Below are positions 1 through 5,245 of a stretch of 28,645 nucleotides of DNA, in pieces. This DNA is from a virus: positions 1-28,645 of the IMG/VR virus record IMGVR_UViG_3300032304_000166, one strand, 5' to 3'. The translations under genes were made by a program, and so were the position numbers. The notes under the pieces were generated by a model. That model searched no databases. It was not told where the DNA came from and was given only the letters and a program-made list of their open reading frames with translations. The stretch's first letter is position 1. Each line of letters opens with the position of its first letter.

Positions 1-372
1 ACCAATATATATAAAGAATCTAAAGATTCTTTGTCGGCAGGGTTGCCGACTTGCCCCCATCAGGACATTTTGAATCTTTACAAAAAGCATTTGCCACAGC
101 TTGCCCAGCCAAGGGTGTGGGATGGGGTTAGGCAGACCAACTTACGGCAAAGGTGGTTGCAAGCCGCTAAACCGTCTGTATTCAGCCCACAGGGGTATGC
201 AAGCCAAGCCGATGGGCTGGCATGGTGGGATTCGTTTTTTGCCTACATTGCCAACGATACCAAGCTGGCGCAGGGGTTTGAAACCAAGGACAGGACATGG
301 CGACCTGATCTGGTGTGGATAGTGAATGCAACCAATTTCGCCAAGATAATTGATGGAAAGTACCAAAAATGA
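1..372 (+). CDS. Phage replication protein, C-terminal part (5' truncated)
   Basis: The frame is open from base 1 to a TGA at 370-372, so the gene begins outside the window; the TTG at 31 is internal. The visible 123 residues contain LPTCPHQDILNLYKKHLPQL, a W-rich middle (LAWWDSFFAYI) and an end with RPDLVWIVNATNFAKI and GKY. This pattern (CPHQ..I..LY, then W..FF, then DL.W....NF.K...G.Y) is what I know from the C-termini of phage O-like and helix-turn-helix replication initiators in Burkholderiales phages. The DNA-binding N-terminus that would confirm this is missing. It heads a run of genes joined by 4-base stop/start overlaps, which suits an early replication operon. Family assignment is by remembered pattern only. 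Confidence 0.65.
   Translation, partial: TNIYKESKDSLSAGLPTCPHQDILNLYKKHLPQLAQPRVWDGVRQTNLRQRWLQAAKPSVFSPQGYASQADGLAWWDSFFAYIANDTKLAQGFETKDRTWRPDLVWIVNATNFAKIIDGKYQK
13..32. repeat. Perfect 8-bp inverted repeat inside the replication gene
   Basis: Arms AAAGAATC (13-20) and GATTCTTT (25-32) are exact reverse complements around a TAAA loop. The repeat encodes the Lys/Glu/Ser/Asp stretch just before the C-terminal domain of the replication protein. It may be an origin-type site or an accident of a charged linker; nothing else here decides this. Confidence 0.5.
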
Positions 373-593
373 ACTTTGTAAAACCAGAAACCAAAAAAGA
401 CCCGCTAGACGATGTTCAGCGCCTGATGTGCAGTGTGCCAGGATGCCCCAAACGCTGGTCTGTTGACATGGGTAAGCCAATGTGCAGCGAACACCAATGG
501 TCTGACAGAAAACCAGCCACAAGGCGCGACATTGCCGCCCTGTTGCCCAACACTAAACCCGTGAAACATTGGATGGATGACGAGGCATTTTGA
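369..593 (+). CDS. Small zinc-finger-like protein
   Basis: This 74-residue protein starts at ATG 369, which overlaps the upstream TGA as ATGA, so it is probably translated by coupling. Cys21, Cys26, Cys39 and His42 (CSVPGC, then CSEH) have the spacing of a single small zinc-binding knuckle. A basic stretch follows (SDRKPATRRD). There is no enzymatic motif. Its place between a replication protein and small early genes suggests a nucleic-acid or protein-binding accessory of the replication operon. I do not recognise a named family. Confidence 0.75.
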   Translation: MNFVKPETKKDPLDDVQRLMCSVPGCPKRWSVDMGKPMCSEHQWSDRKPATRRDIAALLPNTKPVKHWMDDEAF

Positions 594-817
594 TGAATTA
601 CTTTGACGCGCACAAACTTTTGGATAGGGTAAAAGATGGACAAACATTCAGCCGTGTCGTTATCGACCATGCGCTTGAACTTACTGGAGACTATGCGCCA
701 AGCGGAAGCGCGGGAATGGATTTTGAGATACCAGCAGAAAACCAAGGAACTGGGCAAAGCCAAGGCATCAGCATGGTGGCAGACCACGATTGCAGACATT
801 TCCAAGCGCAGGGGTGA
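593..817 (+). CDS. Small early protein, overlaps the next gene out of frame
   Basis: This 74-residue ORF starts at ATG 593, sharing one base with the previous stop (TGATG); a TTG at 590 is an alternative. Its first 34 residues (MNYFDAHKLLDRVKDG, then ALELTGDY) look like a conserved small phage protein with an F/Y-x-AH-x-LLD...G...I..AL..TGD pattern. From about base 695 on, the residues are the shifted reading of the well-formed helical protein starting at 636. Either the two genes genuinely overlap by about 180 bases, or only the first part matters, or a +1 shift joins the two. The N-terminus is convincing; the C-terminus is less so. Confidence 0.55.
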   Translation: MNYFDAHKLLDRVKDGQTFSRVVIDHALELTGDYAPSGSAGMDFEIPAENQGTGQSQGISMVADHDCRHFQAQG

Positions 818-869
818 AGCCGCTGCCAACGACCTCAGAAACCGAATGAACCAAGAAAGATCAAAATGA
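636..869 (+). CDS. Small helical early protein
   Basis: This is a 77-residue ORF if it starts at ATG 636, which has a GGG-containing ribosome site six bases upstream. ATGs at 669 and 693 are alternatives. The body (ETMRQAEAREWILRYQQK, then KASAWWQ and DLRNRMNQER) is charged, amphipathic and clearly protein-like, resembling small proteins often seen beside phage replication genes. The first dozen residues lie inside the conserved part of the 593 gene and may not be used. Its TGA overlaps the next ATG as ATGA. Function is unknown; no catalytic or metal-binding motif is visible. Confidence 0.7.
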   Translation: MDKHSAVSLSTMRLNLLETMRQAEAREWILRYQQKTKELGKAKASAWWQTTIADISKRRGEAAANDLRNRMNQERSK

Positions 870-976
870 AAATTGATGTACAAAAAATGCATAGCGTTGG
901 CTTTGGTGTCTTGTTTTTCCCAAGATACGGCCTTGGCATCCAGATTGGTCGGCGGTGGTTCGGAATAAAAAAATGA
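866..976 (+). CDS. Hypothetical 36-residue protein
   Basis: A very short ORF is linked at both ends by ATGA overlaps: its ATG at 866 overlaps the previous TGA, and its TGA at 974-976 overlaps the next ATG at 973. The product begins MKIDVQKMHSVGFGVLFFP and ends GRRWFGIKK. It contains aromatic and glycine residues and a basic end. Exact coupling at both ends is strong support that it is translated despite its size. Function is unknown. Confidence 0.7.
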   Translation: MKIDVQKMHSVGFGVLFFPRYGLGIQIGRRWFGIKK

Positions 977-1239
977 GATATGCCGCTAGGGTTGATGCCA
1001 ACCAAAAGCAAATCATCACAGCATTGGAGGCCGCTGGCGCTTATGTCTGGGTGATTGGCCTACCTGTTGACCTTTTGGTGGGGTACAAGGGGCATACCTT
1101 TCTGGTCGAAGTCAAGAATGGCCCTAGAAAGCGTTTAACGGCTCTACAAGCGGACTTTTTTGAGAATTGGTCTGGTAGTACCTTGGCAAGAATTGATGGC
1201 CCTGACGGGGCTTTACGCATGATTGGAGTTTTGAAATGA
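973..1239 (+). CDS. VRR-NUC-like PD-(D/E)XK nuclease
   Basis: The 88-residue product starts at ATG 973 (ATGA overlap with the 36-residue gene); a GTG at 955 is possible but would overlap more. An N-terminal helix with Glu19 is followed by GLPVDLLVG (Asp33) and FLVEVKNG (Glu46, Lys48), then a helix with LTALQADFFENW. This is the PD-(D/E)XK core with E, D and ExK in the order known from stand-alone phage VRR-NUC and Holliday-junction-resolvase-like nucleases. Expected role is metal-dependent cleavage of branched or recombining DNA during replication. The exact substrate cannot be read from sequence. Confidence 0.8.
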   Translation: MRYAARVDANQKQIITALEAAGAYVWVIGLPVDLLVGYKGHTFLVEVKNGPRKRLTALQADFFENWSGSTLARIDGPDGALRMIGVLK

Positions 1240-1565
1240 AACCAGAAGAAGCAGCGCAAGACATACGCAACAAAGCCGCCGCTTATGGCGATGCCAAAGC
1301 CCAGCGGGTTTATTTGGAAGAATTCCGCAAGTCAAAAAAAGCCCTTTTGATGAAAGATGCCTTGCAAATGGGCTACGAGGCGGCAAACGCCCAAGAACGC
1401 GAGGCTTACGCTGACCCCGAATATCACACCTTGTTAAAAGGGCTGGCGGCGGCAATAGCACAAGAAGAAACCTTGCGCTGGGAAATTGAGGCGGCAAGGC
1501 TTGACATTGAGATTTGGCGAACAAAAGAGGCCACCAACCGACTGCAAGACAGGGCGCACCAATGA
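1236..1565 (+). CDS. Conserved helical phage protein, unknown function
   Basis: This 109-residue protein starts at an ATGA overlap with the nuclease gene. It is charged and predicted all-helical, with a central motif EFRKSKKALLMKDA, then QEREAYADPEY, then a long helix (EETLRWEIEAARLDIEIWRT). I recognise this pattern from small proteins encoded next to recombination genes in Burkholderiales phages, where function is not established. Position between a nuclease and a methyltransferase suggests a DNA-metabolism accessory. No catalytic residues are apparent. Confidence 0.75.
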   Translation: MKPEEAAQDIRNKAAAYGDAKAQRVYLEEFRKSKKALLMKDALQMGYEAANAQEREAYADPEYHTLLKGLAAAIAQEETLRWEIEAARLDIEIWRTKEATNRLQDRAHQ

Positions 1566-2224
1566 AAGTAGAACTAGAAAACGCAACCCTTTATTTGGGT
1601 GATTGCATGGACATTCTGCCAACATTGCCAAAGGTTGATGCTGTGATTACTGACCCGCCTTATGGCATTGCTAAAACTTGGAAAGGTGGATTTAGCGCAA
1701 AACATGGATGGGGAAAAGCTGGAATTGACGCTGATTTAAGAAATGACTGGGATGCTGAAATACCGTCAGATGATTTAATAAATTTAATTTTATCAATGGG
1801 CGATCAACAGATTATTTGGGGCGGCAACTATTTTAATTTACCTCCTTCTCGATGTTGGTTTGTATGGAATAAGCCAGAGCGTGGTTTTACACTAGCTGAA
1901 GCAGAGTTAGCTTGGACTAACAGGGACAATGTTGTTAGAGTGTTTGACGGTCCACGAAGCGATCCTGGTCGCCAACACCCAACGCAAAAACCTTTGTCTT
2001 TAATGTCTTGGTGTGTAAGCAAAACCAAAGGCTCAACAATCTTAGACCCATTTATGGGAAGCGGAACAACAGGCGTGGCGGCTATCCAAATGGGGCGAAA
2101 GTTCATAGGCATAGAGCGTGAGCCAAAATACTTTGACATTGCTTGCAAGCGCATAGAGCAAGCATCAAAACAAGTGGATATGTTTGTTGAACAACCCAAA
2201 GCGGTTCAAGAGGTGATGTTTTGA
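1562..2224 (+). CDS. DNA adenine-N6 or cytosine-N4 methyltransferase
   Basis: The start is ATG 1562 (ATGA overlap), giving 220 residues. The catalytic motif IV DPPY is at residues 31-34 (VITDPPYGI) and the AdoMet-binding motif DPFMGSGTTG begins at 162, followed by IGIEREPKYFDIACKRI. DPPY before FxGxG with the target-recognition region between them is the beta-type N6_N4_Mtase arrangement. No restriction endonuclease partner is adjacent, so it probably methylates phage DNA for protection against host restriction or for regulation. The centre of the gene (about 1640-2060) looks richer in A/T than the flanks, which suggests an exchanged recognition domain. Sequence specificity cannot be inferred. 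Confidence 0.92.
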   Translation: MKVELENATLYLGDCMDILPTLPKVDAVITDPPYGIAKTWKGGFSAKHGWGKAGIDADLRNDWDAEIPSDDLINLILSMGDQQIIWGGNYFNLPPSRCWFVWNKPERGFTLAEAELAWTNRDNVVRVFDGPRSDPGRQHPTQKPLSLMSWCVSKTKGSTILDPFMGSGTTGVAAIQMGRKFIGIEREPKYFDIACKRIEQASKQVDMFVEQPKAVQEVMF

Positions 2225-2406
2225 AATGCCCAGAATGCGGAACATGGACAATCGTTAAAGAATCCAGAATATCCACAGGCAATACGCGAAGAAGGCGGTT
2301 AGAGTGTGCAAATTTCCACAGGTTTTCCACCTTGGAGACGATAGTTGATCGAAAAACATTCATACGTCAGGTCAAAAAAGCTGTTGAAACTGGTGGCAAG
2401 CCTTGA
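2221..2406 (+). CDS. NrdR-like zinc-ribbon protein (TTG start)
   Basis: This 61-residue protein starts with TTG at 2221, overlapping the methyltransferase stop as TTGA. It opens MKCPECGTWTIVKESR and continues with RRRRLECANFHRFSTLE. Cys3, Cys6, Cys29 and His33 match the zinc ribbon at the N-terminus of NrdR, the repressor of ribonucleotide reductase genes, including the Arg-rich strand before the third Cys. The fourth ligand is His in C-x3-H, where NrdR has C-x2-C, and the ATP-cone domain is absent. It is therefore a DNA-binding ribbon alone, perhaps a phage transcription factor. The 3' end overlaps the next gene by 62 bases. Confidence 0.75.
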   Translation: MKCPECGTWTIVKESRISTGNTRRRRLECANFHRFSTLETIVDRKTFIRQVKKAVETGGKP

Positions 2407-2662
2407 CTGTCAAGCCTGTGGTTCTGGCAATATGGTGCAAGCGGCGCACACAAACTGGGGCGGCGGCAAGGGCCGAGGGGTCAAAGCTGATGACAATTTA
2501 GTCGCTGCGCTGTGCTTGGGGTGTCACTACGAGATCGACCAAGGCAAGGATTTGAGCCGCCAGGAACGTCAGGAAATGTGGCTAAAGGCCCATCACAGGA
2601 CAATTGATGCCCTGCGGAACTGCTGGCCTATTGACATTCCTTTGCCTGATGCGAAAATCTAG
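2345..2662 (+). CDS. DUF1364-like putative nuclease (HNH-like Cys/His protein)
   Basis: The product is 105 residues from TTG 2345; later TTG/GTG starts near 2384-2393 would keep the conserved core. Motifs are RSKKLLKL, DCQACG (Cys22, Cys25), QAAHTNWGGGKGRGVKADD (His35), and CLGCHYEIDQG (Cys57, Cys60, His61), then a basic helix (RQERQEMWLKAHHRTI). This order, zinc knuckle then AH.NW...G.K..D then C..CH..ID, is the DUF1364 family of lambdoid and related phages, thought to be HNH-type nucleases or recombination accessories. It is the last gene before a strong terminator, so it closes the early operon. The start codon is uncertain. Confidence 0.8.
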   Translation: MIEKHSYVRSKKLLKLVASLDCQACGSGNMVQAAHTNWGGGKGRGVKADDNLVAALCLGCHYEIDQGKDLSRQERQEMWLKAHHRTIDALRNCWPIDIPLPDAKI

Positions 2663-2689
2663 CCTTGTTGGTAGCAGTTGCCAATATTT

Positions 2690-2711
2690 GGGGGTTCGCC
2701 CCCTTTTTTTT
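2690..2711 (+). terminator. Rho-independent terminator with UUCG loop
   Basis: GGGGG (2690-2694), loop TTCG, CCCCC (2699-2703), then eight T (2704-2711) form a textbook intrinsic terminator with an extra-stable tetraloop. It lies 27 bases after the DUF1364-like gene and ends the early operon. Confidence 0.9.
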
Positions 2712-2713
2712 GA

Positions 2714-2719
2714 TATAGT
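2714..2719 (+). promoter_or_regulatory. Possible -10 box directly after the terminator
   Basis: TATAGT lies three bases beyond the terminator T-tract and seven bases before the ATG at 2726. No acceptable -35 exists because the hairpin fills that position. Any transcript would start at or near the ATG and be almost leaderless. There is no recognisable ribosome site for the 2726 gene. Confidence 0.3.
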
Positions 2720-2725
2720 GAGCGC

Positions 2726-3091
2726 ATGAAAAACGAAGAAGTTGCCGAATTTGTCGCCACGCTGTTTCATGCGGGAACAATCACGCACTTCCAGCATTTG
2801 CAAACGACCGAGTACAGCACCCATAAAGCATTGGGAAAGTTTTACCCCAAGATCGTAGACCTTGCCGACAGTCTGGCAGAGAGTTACCAAGGGCGCTACG
2901 ACACCAGGATGAAGAAGTTTCCTGATGAATTGCACGACCCCAAAGACACGCCGCATGAGTATCTGACCCAGCTAAAAGGGTTTGTGCAAGAAGCGCGAGA
3001 AGAAATCCCCCAAGACTCAGAATTGCAAAACATCGTTGATGAAATTGCTGATCTGATCAATTCAACCCTGTATCTTTTAACTTTGAAATGA
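2726..3091 (+). CDS. DUF5856-like helical protein (Dps/ferritin-like fold suspected)
   Basis: This 121-residue protein starts at the ATG after the terminator. It has a pattern I recall from the DUF5856 family found in diverse phages: THFQHLQTTEYSTHKALG, then YPKIVDLADSLAESYQG, and an end with DSELQNIVDEIADLINSTLY. His-rich N-terminal helices with Glu/Asp in later helices suggest a four-helix bundle of the Dps/ferritin type, possibly metal-binding. Such proteins are annotated as Dps-like in some phages, but activity is not established to my knowledge. It opens the second gene block. Confidence is high that it is a real gene and moderate for the fold. Confidence 0.75.
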   Translation: MKNEEVAEFVATLFHAGTITHFQHLQTTEYSTHKALGKFYPKIVDLADSLAESYQGRYDTRMKKFPDELHDPKDTPHEYLTQLKGFVQEAREEIPQDSELQNIVDEIADLINSTLYLLTLK

Positions 3092-3098
3092 GGAAATC

Positions 3099-3305
3099 AT
3101 GGCAAATATGATGAAAAACGAACCCAAAGGCTACGGCGCACAAGTCTCCATGAAGGGCAACCCTGCCCCTGACATGAAGTCAAACGGCAGCGTAAAAAAC
3201 AACATTCCCAATGCCATGACTAACAAAATGTCTGGCGGCAATGAATGCACTGGTGGCAAATCGAATGGTGTTTGCTACACTCACAATCGCAAGTCTTGCC
3301 AATAA
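3099..3305 (+). CDS. Small Gly/Asn/Lys-rich protein, unknown function
   Basis: This 68-residue ORF has a good ribosome site (GAGGAAATC before ATG 3099). It is polar and basic, with repeated Asn, Met, Gly and Lys, looks largely disordered, and carries three cysteines near the end (NECTGG, VCYTH, KSCQ). No family is recognised with certainty, although similar small proteins sit upstream of terminase genes in related phages. It is followed by a stem-loop at 3309-3343. Confidence 0.7.
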   Translation: MANMMKNEPKGYGAQVSMKGNPAPDMKSNGSVKNNIPNAMTNKMSGGNECTGGKSNGVCYTHNRKSCQ

Positions 3306-3308
3306 AGC

Positions 3309-3343
3309 GTAAGCCCCACCGTGAATAAGACGGCAGGGCTTAC
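3309..3343 (+). other. Intergenic stem-loop without a T-tract
   Basis: GTAAGCCC (3309-3316) pairs with GGGCTTAC (3336-3343), with two more G-C pairs (CC 3319-3320 with GG 3332-3333) above a 2x2 mismatch. The loop is 11 bases. No T run follows, so simple termination is unlikely; an RNA processing or stabilising element is possible. It lies 27 bases before the next gene. Confidence 0.55.
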
Positions 3344-3369
3344 TGACCAAACAAAAAAGGAGGTTTTGA

Positions 3370-3621
3370 ATGGCTGAAATAGATTCTAATTGCGGGAACT
3401 GCAAGTATTTTCGCGCCCAGCAAATTATGGGTATTTGTCGGTTTAATCCGCAACAAATTAACAAGCACGAAAAAGATTGGTGTGGTCAGCATCTGATTGT
3501 TGAAACTCAGGACGTAAAGGTTGATTTAGTCGCCTTGCCTGTGTACGACATAACCACCGATCAGACCACGCCCTCAAAGCGCAAATACGAGAGGAAAGCA
3601 AATGCTAAAGCCTCTGTTTGA
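3370..3621 (+). CDS. Four-cysteine small protein (putative metal-binding)
   Basis: The 83-residue product starts at ATG 3370 behind a strong AAGGAGG site. Its N-terminal half holds NCGNCKYF (Cys8, Cys11), GICRFNPQ (Cys23) and DWCGQH (Cys38). This C-x2-C-x11-C-x14-C pattern looks like a zinc or iron-sulphur binding module known in uncharacterised phage proteins. The tail (SKRKYERKANAKASV) is basic and flexible. Its 3' end overlaps the GroES gene by 20 bases, so the two are translated together. Function is unknown. Confidence 0.75.
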   Translation: MAEIDSNCGNCKYFRAQQIMGICRFNPQQINKHEKDWCGQHLIVETQDVKVDLVALPVYDITTDQTTPSKRKYERKANAKASV

Positions 3622-3859
3622 CAGGGTGGTTGTGCGCCCCCAGGTGCGGCATATCTCCGACATAATCTATATTGACAACAAAGAACCCTTCAACGAGGGA
3701 ACGGTTGTGGCGGTTGGCCCAGATGTGGAGGGCGTTCAAGTTGGCGACTTCATCAAGTATGGGAATGGGGATTACTTAAAGTGGCCCACCCATAAAATCG
3801 ATGGGCAGGATTATCAAATCATTCAAGAAGCGGACATTTGCGCCGTTGTGGAGGTTTAA
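3602..3859 (+). CDS. GroES-like co-chaperonin (Cpn10 family)
   Basis: The 85-residue protein has the Cpn10 pattern: LKPLFDRVVVRP at the N-terminus, a mobile-loop region (about 14-30, with hydrophobic IIY at 21-23), EGTVVAVGPDVEGVQVGDFI, then DYQIIQEADICAVVEV. Length is about ten residues below bacterial GroES, and the usual GGI sequence of the loop is absent, as in divergent phage co-chaperonins such as T4 gp31. Expected role is to cap host GroEL during folding of coat or other large virion proteins. No GroEL is encoded here, so it must use the host's. It overlaps the upstream gene by 20 bases and precedes the packaging and capsid genes. Confidence 0.85.
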   Translation: MLKPLFDRVVVRPQVRHISDIIYIDNKEPFNEGTVVAVGPDVEGVQVGDFIKYGNGDYLKWPTHKIDGQDYQIIQEADICAVVEV

Positions 3860-3861
3860 AA

Positions 3862-4029
3862 ATGGCAACTAAACCTGGGCTTTACGCCAACATTCACGCT
3901 AAACAAGAACGCATAGAGCGCCAAAAGGCGGCGGGTAAGACCCCAGAGCGCATGAGGTCGCCAGGGGCAAAGGGTGCGCCGACTGCCCAAGCGTTCAAAG
4001 AATCAGCCAAAACCGCCAAAAAGAAATAA
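3862..4029 (+). CDS. Small Lys/Ala-rich phage protein
   Basis: This 55-residue product starts at ATG 3862, supported by GAGG nine bases upstream inside the end of the GroES gene; an in-frame start at 3838 would overlap GroES and lacks a site. It begins MATKPGLYANIHAKQERIER and ends with GAKGAPTAQAFKESAKTAKK. The KPGLYANIHAK...MR.PG.KGAPT..AFK.SAKT pattern recurs in many tailed phages as a small basic protein of unknown function. It sits next to another such protein, three bases apart. It is likely disordered and may bind nucleic acid or capsid. Confidence 0.85.
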   Translation: MATKPGLYANIHAKQERIERQKAAGKTPERMRSPGAKGAPTAQAFKESAKTAKKK

Positions 4030-4031
4030 TT

Positions 4032-4310
4032 ATGGCGACTAAAAAACACGATAAGCCGATTGCCCACACCACTACGGGAAAGGGCAAAAACTACAATGCC
4101 ACTGAAAAAGGTGCGGGAATGACCGCTAAAGGCCGTGCAGAGTACAACGCTAAGAACAATTCAAACTTAAAGCCACCAGCCCCAAACCCCAAGACTAAGG
4201 CAGATGCTGGACGAAAAGCCAGTTTTTGCGCTAGGATGGAGGGGGTGGTAAAACACTCTAAAGGCCCAGCAGAACGGGCTAAGGCCAGTCTAAAAAACTG
4301 GAATTGTTAA
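4032..4310 (+). CDS. DUF6321-like small basic protein
   Basis: This 92-residue protein begins two bases after the previous stop. It is Lys/Asn/Ala-rich with GAGMTAKGRAEYNAKNNSNL, PPAPNPKTKADAGRKASFCA, and a C-terminal RAKASLKNWNC. The combination of GLTAKGR.KYN, GRKSFCARM and K.W.C matches small phage proteins annotated as DUF6321. Their function is not known to me; abundance near structural genes suggests a virion or DNA-associated role. Cysteines lie in the SFCARM motif and at the very last residue. Confidence 0.8.
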   Translation: MATKKHDKPIAHTTTGKGKNYNATEKGAGMTAKGRAEYNAKNNSNLKPPAPNPKTKADAGRKASFCARMEGVVKHSKGPAERAKASLKNWNC

Positions 4311-4338
4311 CCCTTTTGGAAGAAATAAAGGAAATATC

Positions 4339-4920
4339 ATGGCAAATTCAATCGCAACAGGCGTTGCATACGCAGACCCAGAGTTCGTTTCAGTTCAAGT
4401 TGGTAATGCAACTGTCCCAGTAGCTGTAACGACCAGCGGCATCATCAACGGGGCTTATGCTACGACCAGCGCCGCAAGTGGCGACACCCGACTAACTTAC
4501 CAGCGTCTGACGTTTAGCAGCACTGGTAGCGGTGAAACCATCCGAGCGTTCAGCGTTGTGACGGGCGCTGGTGCTGCTACTGGTGGAACAATCAATGGCG
4601 CACATTTGAGTTTGAGCGTTAATGGCGCTGGCACTATTTCTGGCGCTGGCAATGCATTGCGGGCTACGTTAGGCGGTACATCCACCAACCCAGGCGGCAC
4701 GTTGGCGGCTATTCAAGCGGATTCCAACTTTGCATCTGGTGGCACTTGGACGAATACATCATTTATTCGTTTCACCAACAGCGGCACGGGTACGGTTCCC
4801 AACTTGTTCAACATTCCCGCAGCTTTGTTTGTAACAAGCACTGCCACCATTGCCAAGACTTTGAAAGTTGTGGCATCGGATGGTACGCCTTACTACATCA
4901 TGTGTTCGAGCGCAGCGTAA
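4339..4920 (+). CDS. Beta-rich virion protein, putative decoration or head-fibre
   Basis: This 193-residue protein starts at ATG 4339 after AAAGGAAATATC. It is dominated by Gly, Ser, Thr, Ala and Val with short alternating strands and almost no charge. Its C-terminal third (ASGGTWTNTSFIRFTNSGTG, then KVVASDGTPYYIMCSS) resembles small beta-sandwich decoration or head-fibre proteins of phages. There is no signal peptide or catalytic motif. It lies upstream of terminase and not beside the coat gene, which is unusual for a decoration protein. It is followed directly by the next ATG. Assignment is by composition and position. Confidence 0.6.
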   Translation: MANSIATGVAYADPEFVSVQVGNATVPVAVTTSGIINGAYATTSAASGDTRLTYQRLTFSSTGSGETIRAFSVVTGAGAATGGTINGAHLSLSVNGAGTISGAGNALRATLGGTSTNPGGTLAAIQADSNFASGGTWTNTSFIRFTNSGTGTVPNLFNIPAALFVTSTATIAKTLKVVASDGTPYYIMCSSAA

Positions 4921-5130
4921 ATGTTGAAGCATCCAAACCCAGAAATTCAGCTTTTGGTTGAGATGCTAGAGGGGCAGCGGGATTCCGCTATGGCGCAAGC
5001 CGCTGCCTTTTTTAGAGAAAACACCGAGTTGAAGCAAGCCTTACAAGAAAAGCTGGCCCAAGAATCCAAGGAGAAGGCAAATGCCGCTGATAGCATCAAT
5101 GACCCCCAAGGCGCTGAAGGCCAACATTAA
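4921..5130 (+). CDS. Small coiled-coil protein
   Basis: This 69-residue ORF has its ATG immediately after the previous TAA. The first 25 residues (HPNPEIQLLVEMLEGQRDSA) and the following ones (FFRENTELKQALQEKLAQE) form a heptad-like helix; the tail is polar. No enzymatic or DNA-binding motif is seen. It overlaps the next small gene by 50 bases in another frame. A scaffold-like or packaging-accessory role is possible from position before small terminase, but this is a guess. Confidence 0.7.
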   Translation: MLKHPNPEIQLLVEMLEGQRDSAMAQAAAFFRENTELKQALQEKLAQESKEKANAADSINDPQGAEGQH

Positions 5131-5245
5131 GGCAGAGATCGCCGCTGGCAAGCCACCCAAACAAGCGGTGGCTATTGGCTATTCAGTACAGCGGGAAGCC
5201 ATGAAAGATGCGGGAAAGAAACCCACATCAAAAAAGAAAAAGTGA
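5081..5245 (+). CDS. Small basic protein with KQAVAI motif (DUF6496-like)
   Basis: This 54-residue ORF starts at ATG 5081 with AAGGAG seven bases upstream, inside the end of the coiled-coil gene. It contains KALKANIKAEIAAGKPPKQA, then VAIGYSVQREAMKDAG and a Lys-rich end. The N(I/V)KAE..AGKP.KQAVAI.YS pattern is shared by many small phage proteins and resembles DUF6496. The motif and good ribosome site support it although it is short. Function is unknown; the basic tail suggests DNA or RNA contact. It precedes the terminase genes. Confidence 0.8.
   Translation: MPLIASMTPKALKANIKAEIAAGKPPKQAVAIGYSVQREAMKDAGKKPTSKKKK

Noticed and set aside
955-972. GTG 955 as the start of the nuclease gene
   Set aside because: ATG 973 gives the ATGA overlap used by neighbouring genes and keeps the whole nuclease core.
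2714-2719. Full sigma70 promoter at the second block
   Set aside because: Only a -10-like hexamer is present; the -35 position is inside the terminator stem, so it is kept as a weak candidate only.
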